Shown here: in pieces, positions 1 through 10,989 of the stretch | Layout: each line of letters opens with the position of its first letter | Position numbering within the stretch: position 1 is the first letter of the stretch | From: Lepus europaeus | Lineage: Eukaryota > Chordata > Mammalia > Lagomorpha > Leporidae | Direction: 5' to 3' | Assembly: GCF_033115175.1 (NCBI RefSeq) | Contig: NC_084850.1 | Location: 104,515,939 to 104,579,938 of the forward strand | DNA: 64,000 bases | Program-made: the position numbers and the translations under genes | Notes under the pieces: model-generated | What the model was told of the DNA's origin: nothing | Databases searched by the model: none | The model's input: only the letters and a program-made list of their open reading frames with translations

Positions 1-1345
1 CACCAATCCAAGAACGAAAGATTTTTTTTTCCCAGTTATTTAGATCTTTGATTTCTTTCAGCAATGTTTTATACGCCTCAGAGTATAAGTTTCACATTTC
101 TTTTGCTAAATTTATTTTTTAGTATTTTATTTTATGATATTATAAATGGAATTGTTTTCTTAATGCCATTTCAGATCATTCAATACAAGTGTAGAAAAAT
201 ATGATTGATTTTTATATATTGATCTTGTACCCTGAAATCTAGCTGAACTCATTCATTAAGTATAGGGTTTTTTTTTTTTTTTAGTGGATTCCTTAGAATT
301 TTTTGTTTATTTGGAAATTATTTGTGAAGAGATAGTTTTACTTCTTCCTTTCCAAGCTGGATTATTTCCCCCACCCCCTTACTAATTGCCCTGGCTAGAA
401 CTTCCAGTACAATGTTGAATAGCTAAAGATAATGACTAGAGCAGACATCCTTGTCTTGTTCCTGATTCTAGGGGAGAAAGCAGCCTGTCTTTTACTATTA
501 AATGTACTGTTAGCTGTGAATTTTATGTAGAGGCCCTTTTTCATCTTGAGGAAGTTCCCTTCTACTCCTAGTTTGCTGAGTGTTTTGAAAGGGTGTTGGG
601 TTTCATTGAAAGCTTTTTCTGTGTTTATTGAGATGATTATGTGATTTTTCTTTTTAGTCCATCAACATGGCATATTATTACTTGGATTGATGTTCAGATG
701 TCAATCAAACTTTGTATTCTTGGGATAAATCCCATTTAGTCATGATGTATATCTTTTTATACATTGCTGGAGTTGGTTAGTATTTTGTTGAGATTTTTAG
801 CATCAATATTTGTAAGGAGTATGGATCTGTGGTATTGTTCCTTTTTGTGTCTTTGTCTGGCTTTGGTATCACAATAATGCTAGACTTACAGAATTAGTTA
901 AGAATTTCTCTCTCCTTGTCCATTTTCCAAAAGAGTTTGAGGAGGATTGGTGTTCATTCTTCTCTAAATGTTAGAATTTGCCAGAGAAATCTGGTCCTGG
1001 ACTTTTCTTTGTTGGAAGGCTTTTGATTATTGATTCAATTTCCTTACTAGGTATGGATCTATACAAATTTTCCATTTTTTCTAGAGTCTATTTTGCTAGT
1101 TTATATCTTTCCAAGAATATTTTCATTTCATCAAAGTTATGCAATTTAGTGTCATGCAGTTGTTATTTTTTTTTACCATCCTTTATTTCTGTAAGAAAGC
1201 ATTAGTGTCTCCTCATTCATTTCTAATTTTAGTAATTTGAGTCTTCTCTACTCCTTTCCCAGTCAATCAAAATAAAGGTTTGTCAATTTTGTTGACTTTT
1301 TCACAGAACCAGTTTTTGGTTTCACTGACTTTTTAAATAATTTAA
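1..1345 (-). mobile_element. L1 LINE fragment, ORF2 region, antisense
   Basis: The plus strand reads as the reverse complement of mammalian L1 ORF2 for about 1.3 kb, with recognisable phrases such as the antisense of the 'cctgaaatctagctgaa' and 'ccagtttttggtttcactgac' blocks. Stops and indels break every frame, so it is dead. The left end is cut by the window edge. The divergence suggests an older L1M-type copy. It is not collinear with the L1 at 2160-7790, because the ORF2 portion lies to the left of that element's 3' UTR, so it is a separate insertion. Confidence 0.8.
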
Positions 1346-1365
1346 AAAATTTATTGTTCATTTAA

Positions 1366-1695
1366 AAAGGTTTATTTGTTCATTTGAAAGGGAGAGTTAC
1401 ACAGAAAGAGGTAGAGGCAGAGAGATAGAGAAGTCTTCCATCCACTGGTTCACTCCCCAAATGGCTGCTAAGACCAAGGTTGGGCCAGGCCAAAGCTAGA
1501 ATCCTGGAATTCCATCCAGGTCTTTCAAGTGTGTGCAGGGACCCAAGCACTTTAGCCATCTTCTGCTGCTTTCCCAGGCACATTAGCAGGGAGCTGGATC
1601 AGAAGTGGGGCATCCAGAACTCAAACTGATGCCTGTAGGGGATGCTAGTGTTGCAGGTGGCAGCTTAACCCTGCTACCCCACAATGCCAGTCCCA
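1366..1695 (-). mobile_element. CSINE (C-repeat SINE), near full length
   Basis: Antisense CSINE. It starts with the tail complement (TTTATTTGTTCATTTGAAAG), passes the GA-rich block and the 'tggttcactccccaaatggc' body, and ends at the head complement 'cacaatgccagtccc'. Moderately diverged. Confidence 0.85.
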
Positions 1696-1828
1696 AATTT
1701 ATTTTTCATTTGAAAAGCAGAGGAAGAGAGAAAAGACAGAGACAGACAGAGTCCATCCACTGGTTCGCTCCCTGAATGTCCACAACAGATAAGCCTGGGC
1801 CAGGACAAAACTAGAAGTCTAGAATGCA
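1696..1828 (-). mobile_element. CSINE fragment, tail half only
   Basis: An antisense CSINE tail and 3' body (TTTATTTTTCATTTGAAAAG, then 'ccactggttcgctccctgaat') that stops in the middle of the body, just before the younger CSINE2 at 1842. The head half is missing. Confidence 0.7.
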
Positions 1829-1841
1829 AATGCCTGTTCCT

Positions 1842-2155
1842 GATTTTTTTTTTTATTTGACAGAGTTAGACAGTGAGAGAGAGAGACAGAGAGAAAGGTC
1901 TTCCTTCCGTTGGTTCACCCCCCAAATGGCTGCTACTGCCAAAGCTACGCTGATCTGAAGCCGGGAGCCAGGTGCTTCTCCTGGTCTCCCATGTGGGTGC
2001 AGGCGCCCAAGGACTAGGGCCATCCTCCACTGCCTCCCTGGGCCACAGCAGAGAGCTGGACTGGAAGAGGAGCAACCGGGACTAGAACCCGGCACCCATA
2101 TGGGATGCTGGCCCACAGGTGGAGGATTAACCAAGTGAGCCACGGTGCCAGCCCT
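1842..2155 (-). mobile_element. CSINE2, full length
   Basis: Antisense CSINE2 subfamily, recognised by 'tttgacagagttagacagtgagag' and the CpG-bearing 'aagccgggagcc' body, ending at 'gagccacggtgccagccc'. TCCTGA on both sides is a possible short target duplication. Less diverged than its two left neighbours. Confidence 0.88.
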
Positions 2156-2373
2156 CCTGAATTTTTTTAAATGTTCTTTTATTTTTAACCTATGCACAAA
2201 AAATTGTACATTTTTATGGGGTACCTTGTGATATGTCTATATTGTACATACAACATAATTTCCAATCAGGGTAAACATATCTCCCTCCTCAGACATGTTA
2301 ACATTTCTTTATGGTGAAAACATTCAAAAATCCTTTCTCGCTGCTTTTTTCTTGAATCTTTGTTTTGCTTTGT

Positions 2374-2533
2374 AAATTTATTTGAAACACAAGGCCACAA
2401 AGGGAGTGACGGTATACATTAGCAGGAAGCTGGATCTGAAGTGGAGGTGGGACTTGAAGCCAGGCATCCCGACATGGGATGTGGGTGTCTCAAGCAGTGG
2501 CTTGACCACTGAACAGCAAGAGCCATCCCTCTA
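2374..2533 (-). mobile_element. CSINE fragment, diverged, internally deleted
   Basis: An antisense tail (TTTATTTGAAACACAAGG) runs directly into 'cattagcaggaagctggatctgaagtgg' and a degenerate head ending 'agagccatccct'. The CT-rich and mid-body parts are missing. It interrupts the L1 3' UTR. Confidence 0.65.
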
Positions 2534-2620
2534 GTGTTTTTTTTTTTTTTAAGAGAAGTATTACAGTACATTATCTATCGGCCCCTTACTGTGGAATAGA
2601 ACATCAGATCTATACATCTT

Positions 2621-2951
2621 TTTGAGGATTTATTTATTTTACTTGAAAGTCAGAGTTACACATAGAGAGAGAAGGAGAGGCAGAGAGAGAGACAGAAAGG
2701 TATTCCATTCTCTGGTTCACTCCCCAATTGGCAGCAATGGCTGGAGCTGTGCCAATCCAAAGCCAGGAGCTTCTTCTGAGTGTCCCATGTGGGTGCAGGG
2801 GCCCAAGGACTTGGGCCATCTCCTACTGCTTTCCCAGGCCACAGCAGAGAGCTGGATCAGAAGTGGAGCAGTCGGGACTCCAACTGGCACTCATATGGGA
2901 TGCCGGCACTGCATGTGGCAGCTTTACCCGCTATGCCACAGTGCCGGCCCC
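2621..2951 (-). mobile_element. CSINE, full length
   Basis: Antisense copy from 'gatttatttattttacttgaaag' to the head complement 'gccacagtgccggcccc'. Inserted in the L1 3' UTR. Confidence 0.9.
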
Positions 2952-3861
2952 CTATCTAACTATCTTAAAATCCATTAGTCAGTCTTTCCTCATCTGTCCC
3001 TCCCCACTGTATTCTCTAGCCTCTGATAACCACCATTTTGCACTTCTATGAGATTAACTTTTCTAGATTCTAGAATGTTTTCGATACTGGCTGTACTAAT
3101 ATACATTCCCACCAACAATATATAAGGGTTCCCTTTTCTCCGAGGTTCACCAGAGCTTGTTATTTTTTATTATCTTTTTTATTAGAACCAATCTAACTGG
3201 AGTGAGGGGTTAGCTCATTGTGCTTTGGATCTGGTTTTCCCTAATGCTGAGCGATATTGAGCATTTTTTTTCATGTATCTATTGTGCATTTGAGTATCCT
3301 GCCTATTTTAAATTGGATTATTTATTTATTTTTCCTATTGAGTTATTTGAGTTCCTTAAATATTCTGGTTTTTAACCCCTTGTCAGATAGGTAACTTGCA
3401 AATATTTTCTCCCATTTATATCTTGTCTCTTTATTTTGTTGATTGCTTCTTTTGCTGTGTAGAAGTTCTTTAGTTTGATGAGACTTCACTTGTCTATTTT
3501 TGCTTTTGTTTCCTGTGCTTTTGGGGTCTGATCCAGAAAGCGTCTTGCCCATTTCAATGTCCTGAAATGTCTCCCTTATGTTTTCTTCTAGTAGTTTCAA
3601 AGTTTTGAGACTTAGATCTTTAATCCATTTTAAGTTGATTTTTGTATGTGGTGAGAGAGAGGGGTTTAGTTTCACTCTTCTGCATGTGGATATTAAATTT
3701 CCCCAGTACTATTTATTGAAAAAGCCATCCTTTTTTCAATGTATATGCTTAGCAACTGTCAGAGACCAAGTTACTATAAATGCATTGGTTTAATCCTAGG
3801 CTCTATATTCTGTTCCGTTGATCAATGTGTCTGCTTTTATGCAATAGCCTGTCATTTGATT

Positions 3862-4177
3862 TTTTAAAAATTTATTTATTTATTTGGAAGTCAGAGTTAC
3901 AAAGAGAGAAAAAGATCATCTACCCCTTGGTTCACTCCCCAGATGGCCACAACAGCCAGGGGCTGGGCCAGGCTGAAGCCAGGACCTAGGAGCTTCTTCT
4001 GGGTCTCCCATGTGTGTGACAGGGGCCCAAGCGTTTGGGCCATCTTCCATTGCTTTTCCCAAGCCATTAACAGAGAGTTGGATTAAAAGTGGAGCTACCG
4101 GGACACGAACCAGTGCCCATATGGGATGCTGGTGTTGCAGGAAGTGACTTTACCACTATGCCTCAATGCCAGCCCCT
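3862..4177 (-). mobile_element. CSINE, full length
   Basis: Antisense copy from 'aaatttatttatttatttgg' to 'cctcaatgccagcccc'. It splits the L1 between the 'tctgcttttatgcaatagcc' and 'ttgttttgattattgtagct' blocks. Confidence 0.88.
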
Positions 4178-4211
4178 ATTGTTTTGATTATTGTAGCTTT
4201 GTAATACAATT

Positions 4212-4440
4212 TTTTAAAAATATTTATTTCAGAGGCAAAAGACAAAGAGAAAGCATTTGCATCTGCTGGCTCCCCCCTCAAATACCTAGGAGCCAGGAAC
4301 TCAATGCAGATCCTTCCATGTGGGTGGAAGGAACCCAACTACTTGAGCCATCACTGCTGCCTCTTAGCATCCGTATTGGAGTCAGGAGCTAGAGATGAAA
4401 ATCAAACCCAAATACTGCAATGTGGCATCTTAACCAGCAC
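4212..4440 (-). mobile_element. CSINE, old and shortened
   Basis: Antisense copy with tail complement 'aaatatttatttcagaggc' and a diverged body ('gtgggtggaaggaacccaac', 'ggagtcaggagct'). Ends in a degenerate head. Older than the next copy to the right. Confidence 0.7.
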
Positions 4441-4467
4441 TCTCTATGATGTATTTTAATAAATTTT

Positions 4468-4814
4468 TAAAGATTTATTTATTTGAAAGGCAGTATTACA
4501 GACAGGGAGACACACACACACACACAGGGAGAGAGAGAGAGAGAGAGAGAGAGATCTTCCACCCTCTGGTTCACTCCCCAAATGGCCACAATGGCTAGGG
4601 CTGGGCCAGGCCAAAACCAGGAGCCAGGTGCTTCATCTGGGTCTCCATGTGGGTGGCAGGGGCCCAAGCACTTTGACCATCCTCTGCTGCTTTCCCAGGT
4701 GCATTAGCAGGGAGCTGGATCAGAAATGGAGCAGCTGGGTCCGAACCAGCACCCCTATGGGGATGCTGATGCCACAGGCAGCAGCTTAGCCTGCTATGCC
4801 ACAATGCAGGCCCC
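4468..4814 (-). mobile_element. CSINE with (CA)n and (GA)n tract
   Basis: Antisense copy from 'aaagatttatttatttgaaagg' to 'cacaatgcaggcccc'. The tail-side low-complexity block has become CACACACACACA followed by about 28 nt of GA repeat (4528-4553), a likely length-variable site. Confidence 0.88.
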
Positions 4815-5069
4815 TGTAATCTATTTTTAAAGTCAGGTAGTGTGATGCCCCCTGCTTTGCTATTTTTGCTCAAGATTCCTTTGGATATTTGGGATCTTTC
4901 GTGGACCCAAACAAATTTAAGTAATGTGGTTTTTTTTTTTCCTAGTTCTGTGAAAGATGTCCTTGTTATTTTGAGAAGGATTGTATTGAGTCTGTAAATT
5001 GCTTTGGGTAGGTGGACATTTTTAATGATACTGACTCTTCCAATTTATGAAGAGAAGATATCTTTTTTT

Positions 5070-5399
5070 AAAAATAAGATTTCATTTATTTATTTGAGAG
5101 GCAGCATTACAGACAGAGAGAGGGAGAGACAGAGAGAAAGGTCTTCCATCTGCAGGTTCACTCCCCAAATGGCCACAATGGCTGGAACTGAGCTGATCTG
5201 AAGCCAGGAGCCAGGACCTTCCTCTGGGTCTCCCATGTGGGTGCAGGGGCCCAAGCACTTGAGCAATCTTCTGCTATCCCAGGCCACAGGTAGAGAGCTG
5301 GATTGGAAGTGGAGCAGCCAGGACAAGAACCAGTGACCTTACAGGATGCCAGCACACTGAAGGCGGAGGCTTAGCCCACTGCACCACAGTACCGGCCCC
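5070..5399 (-). mobile_element. CSINE, full length
   Basis: Antisense copy from 'agatttcatttatttatttg' to 'ccacagtaccggcccc', inserted in L1 ORF2. The L1 sequence 'gagaagatatctttttt / gaggatatctttttc' flanks it, with GATATCTTTTT repeated as target duplication. Confidence 0.9.
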
Positions 5400-5592
5400 G
5401 AGGATATCTTTTTCATTTCCTTGTGTCTGTTTCAATTTCTTTTATTTCAGTGTTTCATAGTTTTCATTATAGAGATATTTAACCTCTTTGTTAAATTTAT
5501 CTGCATGTATTTTTTGTAGTTATTGGAAATGGTATTGCTTTCTTGATTTCTTTTTCTGATAATACACTATTAACGTATAATAACACTACTGG

Positions 5593-7127
5593 TTTTTTTT
5601 GGAGGACCACAACAATTTTTGCTTTTATTATATGTACTTCATGTTATACTCTTCACTTAAAAATTTTTCAGTTCAATAGTCTAGGTGAGATGATCCATAA
5701 AAATATGCAAGAATGTTATTTACAAAATACCAAAATTTCTAGTTCATTTTTGCTTATTAATTGCACTAGGAATGCTTACAATGCTCCAAAATAATTTGCA
5801 TATGTGGGCACAAACTTCATTCTTCCTTCATAAGATCTGCAATAGGTAATTGAATTACCAGTAACTCACCTAAATATGGACAAAAGATGCAAAACAAGAA
5901 CATAAAAATGGAACGATAAAAGAAAACAGCACATTTACACAATAGTTTACTGGTAAATCAAAGCCTGAGATGGAAATTCAACAGGTACATTTATTTTTTG
6001 CTAAATGAAACTTTTATCGCCTTACCTACAAATCATGCACAAATGCCCATCAAACAGGCTTTCTTCAACTAAGCACAGTTTGACTCAGAAAAATTCAAAG
6101 ATGAAAAAAAAAAGATTTCTTTTTTCCTGGCAAAAAATCTTTTACAAATCCATAAGATGTTTTTCACAAGACACAAACTGGTCCCTGCTTTTGCATGTGA
6201 CAGGTTGTTGTTTTGGTGTCACGTTATCACACATCAAGATTTGCCACAATAGTTAAGGGGAGGCAGACAGGCTAAGAAAAGGCACCAATGCGACAACATG
6301 TTTCAATCTGAGACTGGTCACTGCTTATTACCCGACCAGATTATAAAAACACCGTGGTAGATGTGTTGACTCATCCTTCTAATCAGCCTGCTGATCTGGT
6401 TTTCCCTTATTGCCCCTATCTTCACCCACTACAAAACAGGTGGTCCTCTTCCTTCATCCCCTGTGTGGAAAAGAACGTGAAGGGCCCCAGGAAGTTATTG
6501 GATCTCTGATGTGTCTTCCAACAGTATGGATCTCATGAATCAGGTCCTCCATGCACATGATAACATATTTACTAAGAGATTGGGCAATAAGAGCGTTGTC
6601 TGTCAAGGCAACTCACTTCTTACTGATTTTGCCATAACCATCCCTGTACATTAGTTCATTTACTGCCTTCAGATTCAGGTACCTCCAGGCAATACATGTT
6701 CCCACAGTCCTTGGCATGTGAGTCGAAGTCTTATTGAGCTCAACAAAAGTGTTGTTGAAAAGATGGCAAAGGTGAAGAGACTGCAACACGCTTAGGACTT
6801 TGGAGCTCAGACCGTTGATACTGCGGATCCTGATGACAAATGCTAGTTTGGGCTCTGCAGGTGCATAGATGTTGCCAGCTTTTCTCGCCTTCCTCGCCAT
6901 TTGAATTTCAGTTCCGTACGTGTACCTATATGCCTTGTGATAATGCTCAGCTTTTTCATAGATCAGCTTCCTTCTTGCTTTTGAAGCATATTTTGGGTAA
7001 ATTTCTTTCTTGGGCTCTTGATCTTCAGCAGAAATTCCTCCCCTTTTTGGTAAGGATTTCTGGCACATCAGGAACCTGCCTTTTTTTCCTCTTCAGAACC
7101 CTCCATGATTACAGCTGGAGAAGAGCC
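5593..7127 (-). pseudogene. RPL7 (pseudogene): Processed RPL7 (ribosomal protein L7) retrocopy with a ~0.7 kb 3' extension
   Basis: On the minus strand the start ATG lies at 7104-7106, behind a short pyrimidine-rich leader like the RPL7 leader, and the insert begins at or next to that leader. The coding part covers the whole of L7 without introns. Readable pieces are [32 protein letters not shown] and [17 protein letters not shown] frameshift lies between the start and 7068. The Arg codon after KK (6613-6615) is now TGA. Further missense and indels follow before the degenerate end near 6390. The usual 3' end is present (6308-6330), but its poly(A) signal reads AATAAG. The insert then continues about 700 nt to an AATAAA at 5624-5629 and an A8 tract (5593-5600 as T8). 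Imperfect flanking duplications (5582-5595 and 7128-7141, AACANNNCTGRTTT) fit L1-driven insertion. The host L1 resumes exactly after it. Confidence 0.9.
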
Positions 7128-7802
7128 AACATGGCTGATTTCTGTATACTGACTTCATATCCTGAAACTTTGCTGAATTTATTTTTTTAGTTCTAATAGA
7201 TTTTTGATGGAGTCTTTGGGTTTTCTATATGTAAGAGCATGTCATCTGCAAACAGTGATCATGTGGATGCCCTTTATTTTTGTCTCCTGCTTGATTACTC
7301 TGGCTGATATTTCTAATACTGTGTTGAATAGAAGCAGTGAAAGATGACAACTATGTCTTATTCCAGATTATAGAGAAAGTCTTCCCCTTCCCCATTCAGT
7401 ATGATGTTAGCTGTTAGTCTGCTATATATGGTCTTTATTATGTTGAGGTATGTTCCTTCTATCCCTAGTTTGTTTAGAGTTTTTATCATGAAAGTATGTT
7501 GGCTTTTATCAATTCCTTTTTTTGTATCTATTAAGATGATCATATTATTTTTGCCCTTCATTCTGTTGCTGTGTTATATCACATTTATTGATTTGCATAC
7601 CTGTGCATTCCTGGAATGAATCCCACTCAAAATTGGAGAAAAACTTCTTAATATGCTGTTGGATTTGATTTGCTAGTATTTTGTTGAGAATTTTCACAAC
7701 TATGCTCATCTAGGATATTGGCCTGTACTTTTCTTGTTGTGTCCTTGTCTGGTTTTGATATCAAGGTGATGTTGGACGTTTTTTAAGATTTAAAAATTTC
7801 GA

Positions 7803-7905
7803 TGTGCCGGCCGCAGTGGCCATTGGAGGGTGAACCAACAGCAAAAAGGAAGACCTTTCTCTCTGTCTCTCTCTCACTATCCACTCTGCCTGTCCAAAAA
7901 AAAAA
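7803..7905 (+). mobile_element. CSINE2 fragment, 3' third only
   Basis: Sense 3' end starting at 'gccggccgcagtggccattgg', passing 'aaaaaggaagacctttctct' and ending CTGCCTGTCC plus A10. The head is missing, so it is 5' truncated, as expected of aborted retroposition. Confidence 0.88.
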
Positions 7906-7917
7906 GCATCAGAACAT

Positions 7918-8250
7918 TAAAAGATTTAAAAATTTATTTATTTGAAAGTCAGAGTTACAGAAAGAGAGGGAGGGAGGAAAGGAGGGAGAGAGAGAGAAGG
8001 AGAGAGAGAGAAAGACTCACTTCCCAGATGGCCACAGTGACCAGTGCTGAGCCAAGCCTAAGCAAGGAGCCAGCTTCATCCAGGTCTTGCACATGGGTGG
8101 CAGGGGACCAAACACTTGGGCTACCTCTGTTGCTTTTCCCAGGCCATTAGCAGAGAACTGGATTGGAAGTGGAGCAGCCAGGACTTGAACAGGCACCCAT
8201 ATGGGATGCCAGTGTTTCAGATGGCGGGTTAACCCCCTGCCTACAATTTT
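7918..8250 (-). mobile_element. CSINE, nearly full length
   Basis: Antisense copy from 'aaaatttatttatttgaaag' with a GGGA/GA-rich block (7967-8012). The head complement is degenerate near 8225-8250. Confidence 0.85.
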
Positions 8251-8254
8251 GCCT

Positions 8255-9200
8255 ACATTTCCAATGACTCTATCAATGTCCTCTCAACTGCTTTTCACCA
8301 CAACTTCCACTATTTTTGGCAGTGCCTTTAGGGTTGAACTTCTCTATACTCTGCTACAAAGGAAGTGATCTTTCTTTGAGAAGAGATCCAGAATTCTGTT
8401 TCACAGCCTGTTTCTTCCCCCACGGCACAATTTCTGAGCCATGACTCTGGGACTGTGGGTGGGAACAGTGATAAGTTTCTCCCTGAATGAAACCCCGAGT
8501 GGCTAAGCATTGGGAGGGCAGCAGTCCCAGGTACTCACGCCACGTGAGACCTCTACCTTACAAGCTGAAAGGGAAATCCAGATTCCCAGTATTCTCAGTG
8601 GTGTTACCCCCAAAGCATAACCTCCATTCCACAAAAGGGGGCTGGCAGAAGATGGAATTCCCAGGCTCTTGGCTATAGTCATTTGGAACGTAACCTCAGT
8701 GGCGGGAAGCTGAAGACAGGATGAGAAATGCTCACAGGAAGCTAGACCTCTTACTAAGAGCTGGGGGGGCATACTTGGCTACAGCTGTCTGGGGTGGAGT
8801 CCCTGTCTTCCTGAGCTGGGTTGCAGGACGGGAGAAGATCTTGCTCCAGATACCACAGATTCTCTTTGTCCTTACCAAGTTTTAGTAGATTTTATTGAAT
8901 AAATGTTTCTTCATTTGCTATACAGCCCTTGGGACCATTTTCAGAGGCTTTGAGTGACAGTTTAAAAAAATAAGTTGCACCTGTTTCTCTGAGAAAGGGT
9001 CTGTAGAACCTTCCATACTGTCATTCCCAAAGTGGTAAACCTTGTCTTTGAGTTTTACATTGACCCATGATTGCCAGTTTTCTACATCTTCTCCTTGAAG
9101 TGAAAGTCAAGGTACTGAAGTGGATCCAGTGTGCAATAACACTGCAGGCTCAACTATCTTGATAGAGCAATGGATCAATCCATTAGAAGAATTTCCATGA
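8255..9200. other. Non-coding stretch, no gene seen
   Basis: I see no sustained coding frame and no repeat I can name with confidence. The longest frames (60-89 codons) lack splice sites or a coding look. It may include very old transposon sequence around 8880-9000 (an AATAAA at about 8898). Confidence 0.4.
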
Positions 9201-9770
9201 AAAAGGAACCATAGCTAACTGGTTAACATGGATAGAGAACCATGCAGAGCACATATGGGCTAGGCAGGGAGCTAGTTAGTGATCAAAGGACTTAAGAGAT
9301 TGCCAGTAGTCTCCTTGCCAGAGGCCTGTACTGCTAAAATCTCACCCCCTTCCCTATCAACCCAACGTGGCTGTAGTCTTGGCACACCCACTTCCCCATC
9401 ATGCACCTGAGCCTCACTCCCCCATCATGCACAAGACCCCAGCATGACCACGTGTATGCTGAGTTCCACATGGAGATGCTGCAATACCACCTGTGCTGAA
9501 GCCCCACCCACACTCTCCTCCTTTGTATATTCAATTAGGGAGCCACCCTCTACCCAATAAAGAGGCTATCCTAGCTTGAGTGGGTGGAGCAGCAGTAGCA
9601 GCAGCCTCCACTCTCACGGAGAGATGCTGCCTGCATGGATGCCTGAGTGTGTACTTCCTCTTTAAATAACTCCTGCTTTCCTATACACCTTTATGTCTCT
9701 GCTTTGCATTCTTTTCTCATGTGGAGACAAGAACCTGGGGACCCCTGTTGCAGTTTCCCACGACAGTCAC
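9200..9770 (+). mobile_element. Probable solo LTR of an endogenous retrovirus
   Basis: The block has the architecture of a retroviral LTR 3' half. An AATAAA lies at about 9557. A short R-like stretch follows, then a T/C-rich U5-like segment (ttatgtctctgctttgcatt), and it ends near 'gtttcccacgaca'. No gag, pol or env reading frame is next to it, which fits a solo LTR. The 5' border is uncertain, because I could not find a clean TG start or a target duplication. Confidence 0.45.
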
Positions 9771-9774
9771 TGGG

Positions 9775-10960
9775 TGATTAATGCATTGTGTCATTATAGG
9801 CTACACTTAGAAGCTTCTTTCTTTTAAAATATCACATATATTTGAAATGTTACTGTATCTGGCTAAGTTAAGTTAGTTATTATCATGCCAAATGCACTCA
9901 TGAGAGAACAGACAACTTCTGGTTTAGCACAAAAACTAAAAACCAGTTCAATCTCTTTACCTCTTACATAACCACCCCGTTTGGCACTGTTTTTGCTGCT
10001 TCTATTTCCTTTCTTTTGAGATAAAACTCTAGTAACCAGTTTGTAAAATGACTTGACTTATTCCAGGGACATGTAGAGTGGCCAGCTTTGCAGATCTGCT
10101 TCTCCAGAAGAATTGTTATTTTAATAGCATTGATTCTTTCCAGCAGAGATAATGGCAGGGCACTCTTCCTGGACAATGAGTTTTGAATAGTTCACAATAG
10201 GGAACCAAAATTGAACTTGAAGGGTTTACCTTGCCTGAAGGTTTGGAAAACCTGCTCTGTGTTTATTCCTAATCAAAGATGATCAAAATGGCTTTCTGTT
10301 TTAGTTCTCTCTCCTCTTAACAAGCCTATGCCCGGGGTCTCTAATTCATACACTATTTTTTAAAATCAGAGACTAGAAATGAAAGGGCAGGATTGCCATT
10401 TTTCTAGCTGTTTGGGATCATTGTCCTGTGGCATGAGGTCATGAATTAATTTATCACAAATGATTACTTTTCAGTCCAAGCTATTATCGACCATATGTTT
10501 CAAATAAATATCAACCAAAGCATACGCACTCATGTTGTAGCTATACTAGTAAGTACAATGGAATGCAAAAACTCTCCAAAACCAGTCTCCTCTGAGACCT
10601 ATCAAGGCAGAAATGAGAGAGTATAGGGCTTCCGAAGACTGCAGACTGAGACGATAGGAACTCTAAGGCCTCTCTTTTTCCTGGGCAATAAGGACACACA
10701 CACCGAAGGTGGAGCAGGTAGAAGGACTTTGTGCTCATTACTTGCTTGTTGACTCTGAGATTTCCCTTTGACCTATCAAACTTTCTGGGTAATTTCTCCC
10801 AGAGCCAGTGTATGGCTGAAAATAAATACATAAGTAAATAAAATTAAAAAAAAATCTCAGTGCAGTTTTTCTTTTAAAAAATCAATTCCACACCAGAGAA
10901 AAGTCCCTGGTGGAGTGTTAGTAGGCAACAAAAGCCTCTAGAGAATTGCTGCTTCCTTCT
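9775..10960. other. Non-coding stretch with a small L1 scrap
   Basis: Mostly unique-looking AT-rich DNA. Near 10080-10170 the minus strand encodes a short piece resembling L1 ORF2 (LPLSLLERINAIKITIL), a relic too short to place. No exon structure was recognised. Confidence 0.45.
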
Positions 10961-10966
10961 AAAAAT

Positions 10967-10984
10967 GTGTGTGTGTGTGTGTGT
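10967..10984. repeat. (TG)n microsatellite
   Basis: About nine TG units interrupted only by a downstream TATG, a likely length-variable marker. Confidence 0.9.
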
Positions 10985-10989
10985 ATGCT

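Larger units (their letters stand above)
2160..7790 (-). mobile_element. L1 LINE, 3' UTR plus ORF2, minus orientation, heavily interrupted
   Basis: One L1 can be followed in order from its 3' UTR (left) into ORF2 (right). Segments are about 2160-2340, 2540-2620, 2952-3860, 4178-4212, 4815-5070, 5400-5592 and 7128-7790. The 3'-UTR antisense phrase near 2200 (tacatttttatggggtacc) and the ORF2 antisense phrases near 3480 and 4830 are typical. At 7358-7561 the minus strand still encodes 67 residues of the reverse-transcriptase region, with [19 protein letters not shown] readable. Everything between the segments is CSINE, except 5593-7127, which is a retrocopy. It ends inside ORF2, so it is 5' truncated. 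Confidence 0.88.

Noticed and set aside
6613..7068. 151-codon minus-strand frame as a functional L7-like gene
   Set aside because: It lacks the normal N-terminus because of a frameshift, ends at a TGA replacing an Arg codon, and has many missense changes in conserved L7 positions. Intronless with target duplications: a processed pseudogene.
7358..7561. 67-codon minus frame as a reverse-transcriptase gene
   Set aside because: It is a short surviving piece of L1 ORF2 with stops on both sides, part of a dead element.
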